Positions 1-9,195 are shown, counted from the stretch's first letter. The stretch: DNA of 64,000 nucleotides from Ancylobacter polymorphus (GCF_022836935.1 NZ_CP083239.1:2742001-2806000); one strand, 5' to 3'. Notes: a model not told the origin generated them from the letters alone. A program made the numbers and translations.

Positions 1-72
1 CCGGAGACGCTGAACACGGTGGATGGCTCGGCGGACGGCACGCCGAAAAAGCCCGAGGATTCCCGCCGCTGA
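1..72 (+). CDS. C-terminal end of an unidentified protein (partial)
   Basis: The first 72 bases read open in frame 1 and end in TGA, giving 23 residues rich in charged and polar amino acids (ending PKKPEDSRR). This would be the tail of a plus-strand gene entering from the left, convergent with the Mrp operon whose last gene stops 6 nt further on. The tight convergent spacing is the main support. The fragment is too short to identify a family, so function is unknown. Confidence 0.4.
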   Translation, partial: PETLNTVDGSADGTPKKPEDSRR

Positions 73-78
73 GGCGGT

Positions 79-441
79 TCAGAGCTCGGTCGGCGCCGGG
101 TCTTCCTTGGGCGCGGCGTCGTTTCCTTCCACCCGGTCGCGGTAGAGCGAGGCGCTGGCGAGCAGCATCAGCGTAACCGGGGTGGTGATGGTGACGAACA
201 GGCCGATCAGCACTTCGTGGATCAGCGGCCGCTGCTGCAGCACGGAGAAGCAGATGATCGACCCGACCAGCATCGCCCCGGTGCCCAGCGTGGCGCCGAG
301 CGAGGGGGCGTGCAGGCGGGCGTAGAAATCCGGCAGGCGCCACAGGCCGATCGAGCCGATGAGCGTCACCAGCGCGCCGGCGACGACGAAGAACGAGACG
401 AGAATCGCCGCCCAGAGCGGCAGGTCGGGAGCGGCGCTCAT
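79..441 (-). CDS. mrpG: Mrp/Pha monovalent cation/H+ antiporter subunit G
   Basis: A 120-residue integral membrane protein with three hydrophobic segments (about residues 10-35, 45-68 and 72-98), the size and layout of MnhG/MrpG/PhaG. It is the last gene of a six-gene minus-strand operon and starts 4 nt inside the end of the subunit F gene. MrpG is a small structural subunit needed for assembly of the inner-membrane Na+(K+)/H+ antiporter. The charged tail (about 98-120) is probably cytoplasmic. Family assignment is firm from sequence and operon position; ion preference cannot be read from sequence. Confidence 0.93.
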   Translation of the reverse strand: MSAAPDLPLWAAILVSFFVVAGALVTLIGSIGLWRLPDFYARLHAPSLGATLGTGAMLVGSIICFSVLQQRPLIHEVLIGLFVTITTPVTLMLLASASLYRDRVEGNDAAPKEDPAPTEL

Positions 442-719
442 TCGATCACCTCGCCGCGCATGAGGAATTTCGCCAGCGCCACCGTGCCGACGAAGCCGAG
501 CAGGCCGATGACCAGCGCCGCCTCGAAATAGAGCGTGGTGCCGCTGCGGATGCCGAGCGTGACCAGAAGCAGCATGGCGTTCACATAGAAGGTGTCGAGG
601 CCGATGATGCGGTCCTGCGCGCGCGGGCCGCGAATGAAGCGCAGCGCGGCGCAGCCCATGGCGAGGGTCAGCAGCACCTGCGCCAGCGTGATCGACCAGC
701 CGAGGATGGCGACGCTCAT
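438..719 (-). CDS. mrpF: Mrp/Pha monovalent cation/H+ antiporter subunit F
   Basis: A 93-residue, three-helix membrane protein matching MnhF/MrpF/PhaF. The segment RGPRAQDRIIGLDTF between helices 1 and 2 is the family hallmark. It overlaps both neighbours by 4 nt (ATGA type), which implies translational coupling. MrpF is a small hydrophobic subunit of the hetero-oligomeric antiporter and is required for transport activity in characterised Mrp systems. Confidence 0.94.
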   Translation of the reverse strand: MSVAILGWSITLAQVLLTLAMGCAALRFIRGPRAQDRIIGLDTFYVNAMLLLVTLGIRSGTTLYFEAALVIGLLGFVGTVALAKFLMRGEVIE

Positions 720-1213
720 TCGAAGATCTCCATCAGCAGCCCCTCATAACGCCCCTTGATGGTGCGCACCCACTCCTTGTCGTCGACGAGATCGAGCACA
801 TGCAGCAGCAGGAGCCCGGTGGCGGGATCGTAGCGCACCCATTGCGTGCCCGGCGTGCAGGTGAGCACGATGGCGAGGATGGCGAGGCCATAGGGGCTTT
901 TCAAATCCAGCTTCAGCCGCATGAAGCCGGCATGGGTGCGCCGGTCCTCATTGCCGAGGATGATGCTGCCGACCGCAAGATTGGAGCGGAACACATCGAC
1001 GAACACCCGCCCGGCCAGACGCGCGGCGGCGGCGGGGCGACGCAGCCGGGCCGGTGGCGGATCGAGCGCGGTCATGGCCCAGCAGCCACCGAGCGCCACC
1101 ACCGCGCCGAGCAGAAGCTGGCCCAGCGACAGGCTCTGCGTCATCAGGAGCCACATGACCAGCAGGGCGAGAAACAGCAGCGGGTAGGGGATGACGCGGC
1201 GCAGCCCGTTCAT
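716..1213 (-). CDS. mrpE: Mrp/Pha monovalent cation/H+ antiporter subunit E
   Basis: A 165-residue protein of the MnhE/MrpE family. Hydrophobic helices near residues 10-50 are followed by the amphipathic region with PYGLAILAIVLTCTPGTQWV, the conserved core of the family. It overlaps mrpF and mrpD by 4 nt each. MrpE sits in the membrane arm and supports complex activity without being a NuoL-like ion channel itself. Length is normal for the family. Confidence 0.94.
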   Translation of the reverse strand: MNGLRRVIPYPLLFLALLVMWLLMTQSLSLGQLLLGAVVALGGCWAMTALDPPPARLRRPAAAARLAGRVFVDVFRSNLAVGSIILGNEDRRTHAGFMRLKLDLKSPYGLAILAIVLTCTPGTQWVRYDPATGLLLLHVLDLVDDKEWVRTIKGRYEGLLMEIFE

Positions 1214-2886
1214 GGCGTGGCTCCCGTCGTGTCGACCCCGGACGGGCCGTGGCCGCTGGCGCGCGAATCGCTCGTGCTATGGCCCGCCGGCTGGCTACCG
1301 AGCACATCGCGGGCATATTCGCTCGGCCAATAGAGGATCTGCGCCGTGGCTTCCATGTAGCGCATGGTCGGGCCCCCGGCGAAGGTCATCACCGCGCAGA
1401 GCAGCAGCAGCACCCCGACCGGAATAGCCTCGATGGCGCGCACGCGCGGAATGTCCGTCTCGGCCGGCACCCAGAGGGTACGGATGCCGTTGCGGGTCAT
1501 GGCGATGAGGGTGGCGAGGCCGGAGAGCATCAGCAGCGCGACGAACAGCCAGTGGTCGAAGGGGATTTCGCCCGCCTCGTTCAGCAGCGCCGACAGCATG
1601 GCGAATTTGCCGATGAAGCCGGAGAGCGGCGGCAGGCCGGCCAGCACGGCGGTGCAGGCGACAAAGCCGCCGCCGAGCACGGCGATGGTGGCGGGAATGG
1701 CGACGCCGACCTCCTCGTCCTCGTCCTCGATATCCTCCTCCGGATCGCCGAAAATCTCCAGCGTGACGGCGAGCACGTCGGCACCGGCGGCCTGGCCGCG
1801 TTCGATCAGTTCCACCAGCAGGAAATAGGCGCTGATGGCGAAGGTGGAGGCGACGAGATAATAGAGCGCGCCTGAGATCACCGCGCTGTTGCCGGTGCCG
1901 ATGGCGGCGAGCAGCGTGCCGGAGGAGATCAGCACGCTATAGCCGCCGAGCCGCTGCATGGATTGCGAGGCGAGCACGCCGATGCCGCCGAACAGCAGCG
2001 TCGCCATGCCGCCATAATAGAGCCAGTCGGCACCGAAATCCGCCGACGCGCCGGCCTCGTCGCCGAAGCACAGCAGGAACAGCCGCAGGATCACATAGAT
2101 GCCGACCTTGGTCATGATCGCGAACATGGCGGCGACGGGGGCGCAGGCGGCGGCATAGGTGGTCGGCAGCCAGAAGCTGAGCGGCCACATGCCGGCCTTG
2201 ACCAGAAAGGCGATGCCAAGCACCGCCGCGCCCGCTTCCATGAGGGTGCGCGACTCCGGCGCCAGCGTCGGCACGATCCGGCTGAGATCGGCCATGTTCA
2301 GCGTGCCGGTCACGCCATAGATCACCGCCACGCCGACGAGGAACAGCGAGGAGGCGACGAGGTTGATCGGGATATAGTGCAGCCCCGCCCGCACCCGCGC
2401 CGTGCCCGAGCCGTGCAGCACCAGCCCGTAAGAGGCGGCGAGCAGGATTTCGAAGAACACGAACAGGTTGAACAGGTCGCCGGTGAGGAAGGCGCCGTTG
2501 AGCCCGGTGAGCAGCAGCAGGAACAGCGTGTGGAAGCGCGGTCCCGCCGTGTGCCAGCGGGCGAGGGCGAAGAGCAGCGTGGTGCAGCCCAGCACGGCGG
2601 TCACCAGCAGCATCAGCGCGGCCAGCCGGTCCACCACCAGCACGATGCCGAAGGGCGGCGGCCAGTTGCCGAGGGGGTAGACGATGAGGGTCGACCAGCG
2701 GTCGCCCGTGGGCAGGCCGACCATCACCACCATGGTCACGGCGATGGCGAGCAGAGCGAAGACCGTGGCGAGGCTGAGCGTCATCTTCAGCCGCCGCCGC
2801 CGCTCGTCGAACAGCAGCATGAGCGCGCCGACGGCCAGCGGCAGCACGATGGGAAGAATGGCGAGATGATCGAGGGCGGGGGTCAT
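1210..2886 (-). CDS. mrpD: Mrp/Pha monovalent cation/H+ antiporter subunit D
   Basis: A 558-residue polytopic membrane protein homologous to NuoN/NuoM-type subunits of complex I. The conserved antiporter stretch with FFEILLAASYGL (about residues 145-157) and the lysine-bearing helix around KAGMWPLSFWLP (about 229-241) are visible. An acidic cytoplasmic loop (EDIEDEDEEVG, about 385-395) and a Ser/Gly-rich tail are less typical. MrpD is one of the two subunits thought to translocate ions. It starts one base from the end of mrpC. Confidence 0.95.
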   Translation of the reverse strand: MTPALDHLAILPIVLPLAVGALMLLFDERRRRLKMTLSLATVFALLAIAVTMVVMVGLPTGDRWSTLIVYPLGNWPPPFGIVLVVDRLAALMLLVTAVLGCTTLLFALARWHTAGPRFHTLFLLLLTGLNGAFLTGDLFNLFVFFEILLAASYGLVLHGSGTARVRAGLHYIPINLVASSLFLVGVAVIYGVTGTLNMADLSRIVPTLAPESRTLMEAGAAVLGIAFLVKAGMWPLSFWLPTTYAAACAPVAAMFAIMTKVGIYVILRLFLLCFGDEAGASADFGADWLYYGGMATLLFGGIGVLASQSMQRLGGYSVLISSGTLLAAIGTGNSAVISGALYYLVASTFAISAYFLLVELIERGQAAGADVLAVTLEIFGDPEEDIEDEDEEVGVAIPATIAVLGGGFVACTAVLAGLPPLSGFIGKFAMLSALLNEAGEIPFDHWLFVALLMLSGLATLIAMTRNGIRTLWVPAETDIPRVRAIEAIPVGVLLLLCAVMTFAGGPTMRYMEATAQILYWPSEYARDVLGSQPAGHSTSDSRASGHGPSGVDTTGATP

Positions 2887-3233
2887 CAGTCCGGCTCCCG
2901 CCCATCGACATGGTCGGTGCCGGTGCGTCCGCGCGCGGCCATAAGCACGACCAGGAACAGCGCCGTCATGGCGAAGCCGATGACGATGGCGGTGAGCACC
3001 AGCGCCTGCGGGATGGGGTCAGCGATCTTCGCGGGGTCGCCGACGCCGCCGGGCGCGAGGATGGGCGGCCCGTCGACGCGCAGCCCGCCGCCGGCCATGG
3101 CGAAGATGAACAGGTTCACCGCATAGGAAAGCAGCGCAAGGCCGATGATGACCTGATAGGTGCGCGGGCGCAGCAGCAGCCACACGCCCGAGGCGGTGAA
3201 CAGGCCGATGCCGATGGAGAGGACGATTTCCAT
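2886..3233 (-). CDS. mrpC: Mrp/Pha monovalent cation/H+ antiporter subunit C
   Basis: A 115-residue three-helix protein homologous to NuoK/MnhC. I chose the ATG at 3233 because it overlaps the mrpA stop in a TGATG arrangement and starts directly with the first helix (MEIVLSIGIGLF). The longer open frame upstream lies inside mrpA and reads as Arg/Gly-rich shadow. The helix with NLFIFAMAGGG carries the conserved family Asn. It acts with MrpA and MrpD in the ion-translocating core. Confidence 0.94.
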   Translation of the reverse strand: MEIVLSIGIGLFTASGVWLLLRPRTYQVIIGLALLSYAVNLFIFAMAGGGLRVDGPPILAPGGVGDPAKIADPIPQALVLTAIVIGFAMTALFLVVLMAARGRTGTDHVDGREPD

Positions 3234-6142
3234 CACTCGCCTCCCTCGCTGGCCTGCGCCGCGCGCGAACTGCGCAGCGACTGATGGGCGAGGGCGATGA
3301 GGATCAGCACCGTGGCGCCGACCACCAGGGCGAACACGCCGAGGTCGAACACCAGCGCGGAGGCCGCCGGCACCTTGCCGATATAGGGCAGCTCCACATA
3401 CTGGAAATGCGAGGTGAGGAAGGGATAGCCGAACCACCAGGAACCGACACCGGTGGCGCAGGAGGTGAGCAGGCCCATCCCCATCCAGCGCAGCGGCAGC
3501 ACCCGCAGATGGTCTTCCACCCAACGGGTGCCGCTGGCCATGTACTGCACCACAAAGGCGATGGAGAGGGTGATGCCGGCGGCGAAGCCACCGCCCGGCA
3601 GGTCATGGCCGCGCATGAACAGATACACCGCCATGACCGCGATCACCGGGAACAGCCAGTGCATGATCAGCCGGGGGATCAGCATGTAGTCCGCCACCGT
3701 GTCGCCGGGCGAGCGGTCGGGCGTGGCGACATCGTAGGCGTGCTGGATGCGCTGCTGCTCCGGCTGCTCGATGCTCTCCGGCGCGGGGCGGAAACGGCGC
3801 AGCAGGGCGAAGACGGTGAGGCCGGCGAGGCACAGCACGACGATCTCGCCCATCGTGTCGAAGCCGCGGAAATCGACCAGGATGACATTGATGATGTTGG
3901 TGCCGCCGCCTTCGGAATAGGCGCGCTCGACAAAGAAGCGCGAGACGCTCTGGGTCAGCGGACGGGTCATCAGGCAATAGGCGAGGAACGCCATCAGCCC
4001 GCCCAGCGCACAGGCGATGGTGAGGTCGATATAGCGACGCAGCAGCACTTTCAGCGGCGGACGGCTGGGATAGACATCCTCGATGCGCTTGGGCAACCAG
4101 CGCAGGCCGAGCAGCAGCAGCACGGTGGTGACGATCTCCACCAGAAGCTGGGTCACGGCGAGGTCTGGCGCCGACAGCCAGGCGAAGGTGACGCAGGTGA
4201 CGAGGCCCGCCCCGCCGACCAGTACCAGCGCGGCGAAGCGGTGATACTTCGCCTGATAGGCGGCACCGAGCGCGCAGACGCCGCCGACCAGCCAGAGCAG
4301 GGCGAAGCCCGGCGGCAGCGGCGTGCCGGGCATGTCGCCCGTGCCCACCGCGCCATTGGCGATGAAGGGCGCCAGCGCCGCCACCACGGCGAGTGCGATG
4401 ACGATGCGCATCTGCGGCTGCAGGCGCCGCGTGCCGAGCGTCGCCTCGCCGGCGCGCGCCCATTGCCAGGACAGCGTCGCCAGCACCTTCTCGAAAATGC
4501 GCTGGCCCTTGAAGTCGCGCAGGATCGGTGGGCCCTCGATGCCGCTTTCGAGATAGCGGCGCAGGCCGAGATAGAGCACCACGCCGCCGGCCATGGCGAT
4601 GAGGCTCATCATCAGCGGCAGGTTGAAACCGTGCCACAGCGCCAGGCTGTAATAGGGCGGGGTGGCGTCGAGCAGGCCCTTCACGGCGGTGGCGAGGAAC
4701 GGGCCGACGGTGAGCCCCGGCACGATGCCGATGAGCAGGCAGATCAGCACCAAAAGCTCGATGGGAAAGCGCATCCAGTGCGCCGGCTCGTGCGGCCGGT
4801 GCGGCAGGTCGATCGGCGGCGGGCCGAAGAACACGCCGAGGATGAAGCGCAGCGAATAGGTGACGCTGAACACGCCCGCGAGCGTCGCCCAATAGGGCAG
4901 GCTGTCGTCGAGCAGCGAGCCGGTATGCTCCGCCACCGCCTCGGCGAAGAACATTTCCTTGGAAATGAAGCCGTTGAGCAGCGGCACGCCTGCCATGGCG
5001 GCGGCGGCGACCATGGCGAGCGTGGCGGTGATCGGCATGTAGCGGTAGAGCCCGCTCAGCTTGCGCAGATCACGCGTGCCGGTCTCATGGTCGATGATGC
5101 CGGCGGCCATGAACAGCGACGCCTTGAAGATGGCGTGGTTCAGCGTGTGGAAGATCGCCGCCACCGCCGCCAGCGGGCTGCCGAGGCCGAGCAGCAGCGT
5201 GATCAGGCCGAGATGGCTGATGGTGGAGTAGGCCAGCAGCCCCTTCAGGTCCTGTTGGAAGATGGCGATGAAGGCGCCGATCAGCAGCGTCACCAGCCCC
5301 GCGGGCACGACGAGATAGAACCACGCATCCGTGCCGGCCATGACCGGCCACAGCCGCATCAATAGGAAGATGCCGGCCTTCACCATGGTGGCGGAATGCA
5401 GATAGGCCGACACCGGCGTCGGCGCCGTCATGGCGTGCGGCAGCCAGAAATGGAACGGGAACTGCGCGCTCTTGGTGAAGGCGCCGAGCAGGATCAATAC
5501 CAGCGCCGGGACATAGAGATCGCTCTGGACGATGAGGTCGCGCGATTCCAGCACCTGGTCGATGTCGTAGCTGCCGACGATGCGGCCGATCAGCAGCACG
5601 CCGACCAGCAGGCACAGCCCGCCCGTGCCGGTGACGGTGAGCGCCATGCGGGCGCCGTCGCGCGCATTGGCGGTGTGGTGCCAGTAGCCGATGAGCAGGA
5701 AGGAGAACAGGCTGGTCAGTTCCCAGAAGAACACCAGCTGGATGAGATTGCCCGACAGCACGATGCCGACCATCGAGCCCATGAAGGCGAGCAGAAAGGA
5801 GAAGAAGCGCGGCACCGGATCTTCGCGCGACATGTAGTAGCGGGCATACAGAACGACGAGCGCGCCGATGCCGAAGATCAGCAGGGCGAACAGCCAGGCG
5901 AGGCCGTCGAGCCGAAGGGTGAAGTCCAGTCCCAGCATGGGCAGCCAGGACAGCCAGAACTGCACCGGTGCCCCATCGGCAAGCAAGGTGTAGAGCCAGA
6001 CGCTTATGCCGATCCCCGCCACCGCCACGCTGCCGGCCAGGATCGCGGCGGTGTTGCGCGCGTGGGTCGGCAGAAACCCCGCAGCGAGGCTGCCGATGAA
6101 CGGCAGAAGCAGCGCGACGAGGAGCAGCGTGCCATGGGACAT
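3233..6142 (-). CDS. mrpA: Mrp/Pha antiporter subunit A fused to subunit B
   Basis: A 969-residue fusion. Residues 1 to about 500 are a NuoL/MnhA-type proton-channel domain with FFWELTSLFSFLLIGYWH (about 138-155) and the lysine helix KSAQFPFHFWLPHAM (about 224-238). A middle C-terminal MnhA region with transmembrane segments follows. The last ~150 residues (from about 815) match MnhB, including LPGGGFAAG. The A+B fusion is the form known as PhaAB in rhizobia. It is the first gene of the operon and so probably sets its transcription; a divergent XRE regulator begins about 100 nt upstream. Confidence 0.95.
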   Translation of the reverse strand: MSHGTLLLVALLLPFIGSLAAGFLPTHARNTAAILAGSVAVAGIGISVWLYTLLADGAPVQFWLSWLPMLGLDFTLRLDGLAWLFALLIFGIGALVVLYARYYMSREDPVPRFFSFLLAFMGSMVGIVLSGNLIQLVFFWELTSLFSFLLIGYWHHTANARDGARMALTVTGTGGLCLLVGVLLIGRIVGSYDIDQVLESRDLIVQSDLYVPALVLILLGAFTKSAQFPFHFWLPHAMTAPTPVSAYLHSATMVKAGIFLLMRLWPVMAGTDAWFYLVVPAGLVTLLIGAFIAIFQQDLKGLLAYSTISHLGLITLLLGLGSPLAAVAAIFHTLNHAIFKASLFMAAGIIDHETGTRDLRKLSGLYRYMPITATLAMVAAAAMAGVPLLNGFISKEMFFAEAVAEHTGSLLDDSLPYWATLAGVFSVTYSLRFILGVFFGPPPIDLPHRPHEPAHWMRFPIELLVLICLLIGIVPGLTVGPFLATAVKGLLDATPPYYSLALWHGFNLPLMMSLIAMAGGVVLYLGLRRYLESGIEGPPILRDFKGQRIFEKVLATLSWQWARAGEATLGTRRLQPQMRIVIALAVVAALAPFIANGAVGTGDMPGTPLPPGFALLWLVGGVCALGAAYQAKYHRFAALVLVGGAGLVTCVTFAWLSAPDLAVTQLLVEIVTTVLLLLGLRWLPKRIEDVYPSRPPLKVLLRRYIDLTIACALGGLMAFLAYCLMTRPLTQSVSRFFVERAYSEGGGTNIINVILVDFRGFDTMGEIVVLCLAGLTVFALLRRFRPAPESIEQPEQQRIQHAYDVATPDRSPGDTVADYMLIPRLIMHWLFPVIAVMAVYLFMRGHDLPGGGFAAGITLSIAFVVQYMASGTRWVEDHLRVLPLRWMGMGLLTSCATGVGSWWFGYPFLTSHFQYVELPYIGKVPAASALVFDLGVFALVVGATVLILIALAHQSLRSSRAAQASEGGE

Positions 6143-6239
6143 AGGTAGCGGGGGCCTCCCTGCGGGCGGTTAATCCTCGAGTCTTGCGATATGTCGCCCA
6201 TTATGGTTGATTTGGTCGTCGTTACGCAAGGCAGAAGCG

Positions 6240-6467
6240 ATGGATTTGGCGCCCGAACAATGCCGCGCCGCACGCGGGCTTCTCGACTGGACGCAGGAAC
6301 ATCTGGCCGAGCGCGCGGGCGTCTCGCGCAGCACGGTGCGCGATTTCGAGCGCCACCGCCATGTGCTCCACCGCGCGACGGAGGCGCTGCTCATCACCAC
6401 GCTCGAACAGGCCGGAATTATGCTGTTGCCGCCCGGCGAGCACGGGCCGGGCGTGCGGATACGCTGA
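6240..6467 (+). CDS. small XRE-family helix-turn-helix regulator
   Basis: A 75-residue protein that is almost only an HTH_XRE domain: QCRAARGLLDWTQEHLAERAGVSRSTVRDFER spans helices 1-4, followed by a short tail with EQAGI and GPGVRIR that recurs in single-domain alphaproteobacterial XRE proteins. I chose ATG 6240 because it follows an AAGG motif about 8 nt upstream and matches the usual length; an in-frame ATG at 6207 adds 11 non-conserved residues. It is divergent from the Mrp operon and convergent with the helicase gene, so a role in Mrp control is plausible but unproven. Confidence 0.8.
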   Translation: MDLAPEQCRAARGLLDWTQEHLAERAGVSRSTVRDFERHRHVLHRATEALLITTLEQAGIMLLPPGEHGPGVRIR

Positions 6468-6471
6468 CCCC

Positions 6472-8544
6472 CTATTTCCACATTGCCCGCATCCGCGCCC
6501 CGATGTCGATGGGGGCCTGCGGCGTGGCCCGCGTGCCCACCGCTTCCGCCGTCGCCGGCGGCCAGCTGGCCATGGCGAAGCGGGAGAGGATGGTGGGCGG
6601 GATGAAGCGGGTGCGGGCGGCGTAGACATGCCGGTCGCCGCGCGCGGACTGTCCATGGGTGAAGAAGCGCTGCGGCAGCATCAGGTGCAGGCTGTCCTTC
6701 GCCCGCGTCATCGCGACATAGAGCAGGCGCCGCTCCTCCTCGATCTCCTCGCGCGTGCCGGTGCCGAGGTCGCTCGGGATGCAGCCATCCACCGCGTTGA
6801 GCACGAAAACGGATTTCCATTCCTGCCCCTTGGCGGAGTGGATGGTGGAGAGGATGAGGTAATCCTCGTCGCGGTGCGGCGGCCCGGCTTCGGCGCTGGT
6901 GGCGTCCGGCGGGTCGAGCGTCAGTTCGGTGAGGAAGCGGGCGCGGGAGGGATAGCTCGCCGCGATCTGCGCGAGTTGGACGAGATCGGCCTGCCGGCTG
7001 CCGGCATCCTCGTGCAGGCGCTCCAGCAGTGGCTCGTACCAGGCGCGCACGAGGTCAAGCTCGCCCGGCCAGCCCGCGCTGTTCGCCTTCAATTCGCGTG
7101 TCATGGCGAGGAAGCCCGGCCATTCCTGCTCCGCCCGGGCCGGTGGGCTCACCGCTTCCAGCGCCGGCAACAGCGTGCCGGCGGCGTCGACCGCGTCAAG
7201 AATGCGCCCCGCCGTGGCCGGGCCGAGGCCGGAGAGCAGCCGCAGCACGCGGAAGCCGGCGACGCGGTCGCGCGGGTTCTCGACGAAGCGCAGCACGCCG
7301 AGCACATCCTTCACATGGGCGGAATCGAGGAATTTCAGCCCGCCGAACTTGACGAAGGGGATGTTGCGGCGGGTCAGTTCCACTTCCAGCGGCCCGCTGT
7401 GATGGGCGGCGCGGAACAGCACGGCCTGCTGCTTCAGCGCCATACCGTCCTCGCGGTTCTCCAGCACGCGGGTGGCGATGAAATTGGCCTGCTCGATCTC
7501 GTCGCGCACGCTCACCAGCACCGGCCGTTCGGCAGACGCGCGCTCGGACCAGAGATTCTTGGCGTAGCGCTCGCTGGCGAAGTCGATCACCGCATTGGCG
7601 GCGGCGAGGATGGGCTGGGTGGAGCGGTAATTCTGCTCCAGCATCACCGTGTCGGCGCGCGGCGTGAAATGGCCGGGGAAGTCAAGGATGTTACGCACCG
7701 TGGCGGCGCGGAAGGAATAGATCGACTGGGCGTCGTCGCCGACCACGGTGAGGCCACGCCCGTCGGGCTTCAGCCCGAGCAGGATGGTGGACTGGAGCCG
7801 GTTGGTGTCCTGATATTCGTCCACCAGCACATGGTCGAAGCGGCTGGCCACGCGGGCCGCCAGCGTCGGCTCGCTCATCATCTGGGCCCAGTAGAGCAGC
7901 AAATCGTCGTAATCGAGCACGTTCTGGCGCTGCTTGGCTTCGACATAGGCGGCGAAGAGCGTCTTCAGTTCGCCGTTCCAGCCCGCGCACCAGGGAAACG
8001 CGCGGCCGATCACCTCTTCCAGCTTCTGCTCGGCATTCACCGCGCGCGAATAGATGGCGAGCAGCGTGCCCTTGGTGGGGAACCGCTTCTCGGTCTTGGA
8101 GAACCCCAGTTCGTGGCGGAGGAGATTGATGAGGTCGGCGCTGTCCTCGCGGTCATGGATGGTGAAGGCGGGGTCGAGGCCGATGTCGAGCGCGTGGTCG
8201 CGCAGCAGACGGGAGCCGATGCCGTGGAAGGTGCCGGCCCAGTTCAGCCCCTCGGTCAGCACCCGCGCTTCCGGTCCCAGCACCTTGGCAGCGATGCGCT
8301 CCACCCGCCGCGCCATCTCCGCCGCCGCCCGGCGCGAGAAGGTAAGCAGCAGGATGCGGCGCGGATCGGCGCGGTTGACGATGAGATGGGCGACGCGATG
8401 GGCCAGCGTGTCAGTCTTGCCGGAACCGGCACCGGCGATCACCAGCAGCGGACCGGCAAGTGTGTCGCCGGGCCCCTTTATTCCATGCTCGACCGCCCGC
8501 CGCTGCTGCGGATTGAGCGTGTCGAGATAGGCAGCGGGCTGCAT
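6472..8544 (-). CDS. UvrD/Rep-family ATP-dependent DNA helicase
   Basis: A 690-residue superfamily 1A helicase. Motif I is GAGSGKT (about residue 37), motif Ia is LLLTFSRRAAAEM, motif II is VDEYQDTN, motif III is VVGDDAQSIYSFRAA, motif IV is EQNYRS, motif V is STIHSAKGQEWKSVFV and motif VI is RRLLYVAMTRAK. It unwinds DNA 3'-5', probably in repair or removal of stalled complexes. It is shorter than canonical UvrD and lacks an obvious C-terminal Tudor-like tail, so it is likely a paralogue rather than the housekeeping uvrD. A GGAG motif precedes the ATG at 8544. Confidence 0.9.
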   Translation of the reverse strand: MQPAAYLDTLNPQQRRAVEHGIKGPGDTLAGPLLVIAGAGSGKTDTLAHRVAHLIVNRADPRRILLLTFSRRAAAEMARRVERIAAKVLGPEARVLTEGLNWAGTFHGIGSRLLRDHALDIGLDPAFTIHDREDSADLINLLRHELGFSKTEKRFPTKGTLLAIYSRAVNAEQKLEEVIGRAFPWCAGWNGELKTLFAAYVEAKQRQNVLDYDDLLLYWAQMMSEPTLAARVASRFDHVLVDEYQDTNRLQSTILLGLKPDGRGLTVVGDDAQSIYSFRAATVRNILDFPGHFTPRADTVMLEQNYRSTQPILAAANAVIDFASERYAKNLWSERASAERPVLVSVRDEIEQANFIATRVLENREDGMALKQQAVLFRAAHHSGPLEVELTRRNIPFVKFGGLKFLDSAHVKDVLGVLRFVENPRDRVAGFRVLRLLSGLGPATAGRILDAVDAAGTLLPALEAVSPPARAEQEWPGFLAMTRELKANSAGWPGELDLVRAWYEPLLERLHEDAGSRQADLVQLAQIAASYPSRARFLTELTLDPPDATSAEAGPPHRDEDYLILSTIHSAKGQEWKSVFVLNAVDGCIPSDLGTGTREEIEEERRLLYVAMTRAKDSLHLMLPQRFFTHGQSARGDRHVYAARTRFIPPTILSRFAMASWPPATAEAVGTRATPQAPIDIGARMRAMWK

Positions 8545-8635
8545 GGACGGACGAATCTCCGGCGCGGATCAGCGAACCAGAGAGCACGTTTCGCGTTTTG
8601 TTCGCAACTCGGTGGGGTAATCCTGCGCGCATGAG

Positions 8636-8666
8636 AAAAGGCCGCCCCGGGGAGTGGGCGGCCTTT
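8636..8666 (-). terminator. intrinsic terminator of the Ser/Thr-rich small secreted protein gene
   Basis: On the minus strand GGCCGCCC (8663-8656) pairs with GGGCGGCC (8647-8640) across an 8-nt loop and is followed by TTTTC. It lies 22 nt after the stop codon of the gene at 8688-9023, so it fits as that gene's Rho-independent terminator. Confidence 0.75.
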
Positions 8667-8687
8667 CCCATGTCACGACAGCGCGGG

Positions 8688-9023
8688 TCAGCAGGGGGTC
8701 TGCGTGCTTGAGCAGTCGCGGTTCGACTTGGTGTCGCTCGGCTGGTCGGTGGTGGCGCCGACATTGTCGGTGCTGCTGGTGCCGGTGGTCGTATTACGAC
8801 CTTCCGGGGCGTTCATGTCCGAACCCGAGGTCGCGTTGGACGGAGCGCCGATGCGGCTTTCGGTGCTGTTGGTGCCGGCATCGTTGCCCGTGCCCGCGCC
8901 GGAATCCGACGCACCCGCGCTCGACGAAGAGCCGCCCGTCCCGCTGGACTGGGCGAGGGCGGGGCCGCTAAGGGCGAGCATGGCGGCGAGAACGGCAGCG
9001 GAAGCTGTCTTGGCGTTGATCAT
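8688..9023 (-). CDS. small secreted Ser/Thr/Gly-rich protein, function unknown
   Basis: A 111-residue protein with a clear Sec signal peptide (about 1-24, ending GPALA before QSS). The mature part is low complexity, dominated by Ser, Thr, Gly, Asn and Asp, and ends with two cysteines (RDCSSTQTPC). No domain is recognisable. It is monocistronic with its own terminator, and its upstream region contains a large inverted repeat at 9166-9195. The composition suggests a periplasmic or exported disordered protein; I do not assign a function. Confidence 0.75.
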   Translation of the reverse strand: MINAKTASAAVLAAMLALSGPALAQSSGTGGSSSSAGASDSGAGTGNDAGTNSTESRIGAPSNATSGSDMNAPEGRNTTTGTSSTDNVGATTDQPSDTKSNRDCSSTQTPC

Positions 9024-9165
9024 CGGCTGTATCCTCCTGTTGAGTGAAGGAATAATCCCGACGATCTCCCAGAGTTCCGCGACATTAACTTGTGTGGCTG
9101 CGTAATTCGCTACCGCTTTTCAGGCAAATGTTCGTATGGCGTCGGCAGTGCAGGTTCATTTTACC

Positions 9166-9195
9166 GTCCGATCCGATAATAATACCGGATCGGAC
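9166..9195. repeat. 10-bp perfect inverted repeat with A/T-rich centre
   Basis: GTCCGATCCG (9166-9175) and CGGATCGGAC (9186-9195) are perfect inverted copies around the 10-nt A/T-rich centre ATAATAATAC. A second, outer pair GCAGTG (9145-9150)/CACTGC (9195-9200) nests around it. Neither strand shows a T-run after the stem, so it looks more like a protein-binding site or RNA structure than a terminator. It lies between the HdeA/B-like gene and the small secreted protein gene. Confidence 0.6.

Noticed and set aside
3284..5365. 693-residue plus-strand open frame opposite mrpA
   Set aside because: Antisense to the conserved MrpA/B gene, with Gln/His/Arg-rich shadow composition and no domain.
6361..8634. 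757-residue plus-strand frame opposite the helicase
   Set aside because: It is antisense to a helicase with all seven motifs intact and has shadow composition.
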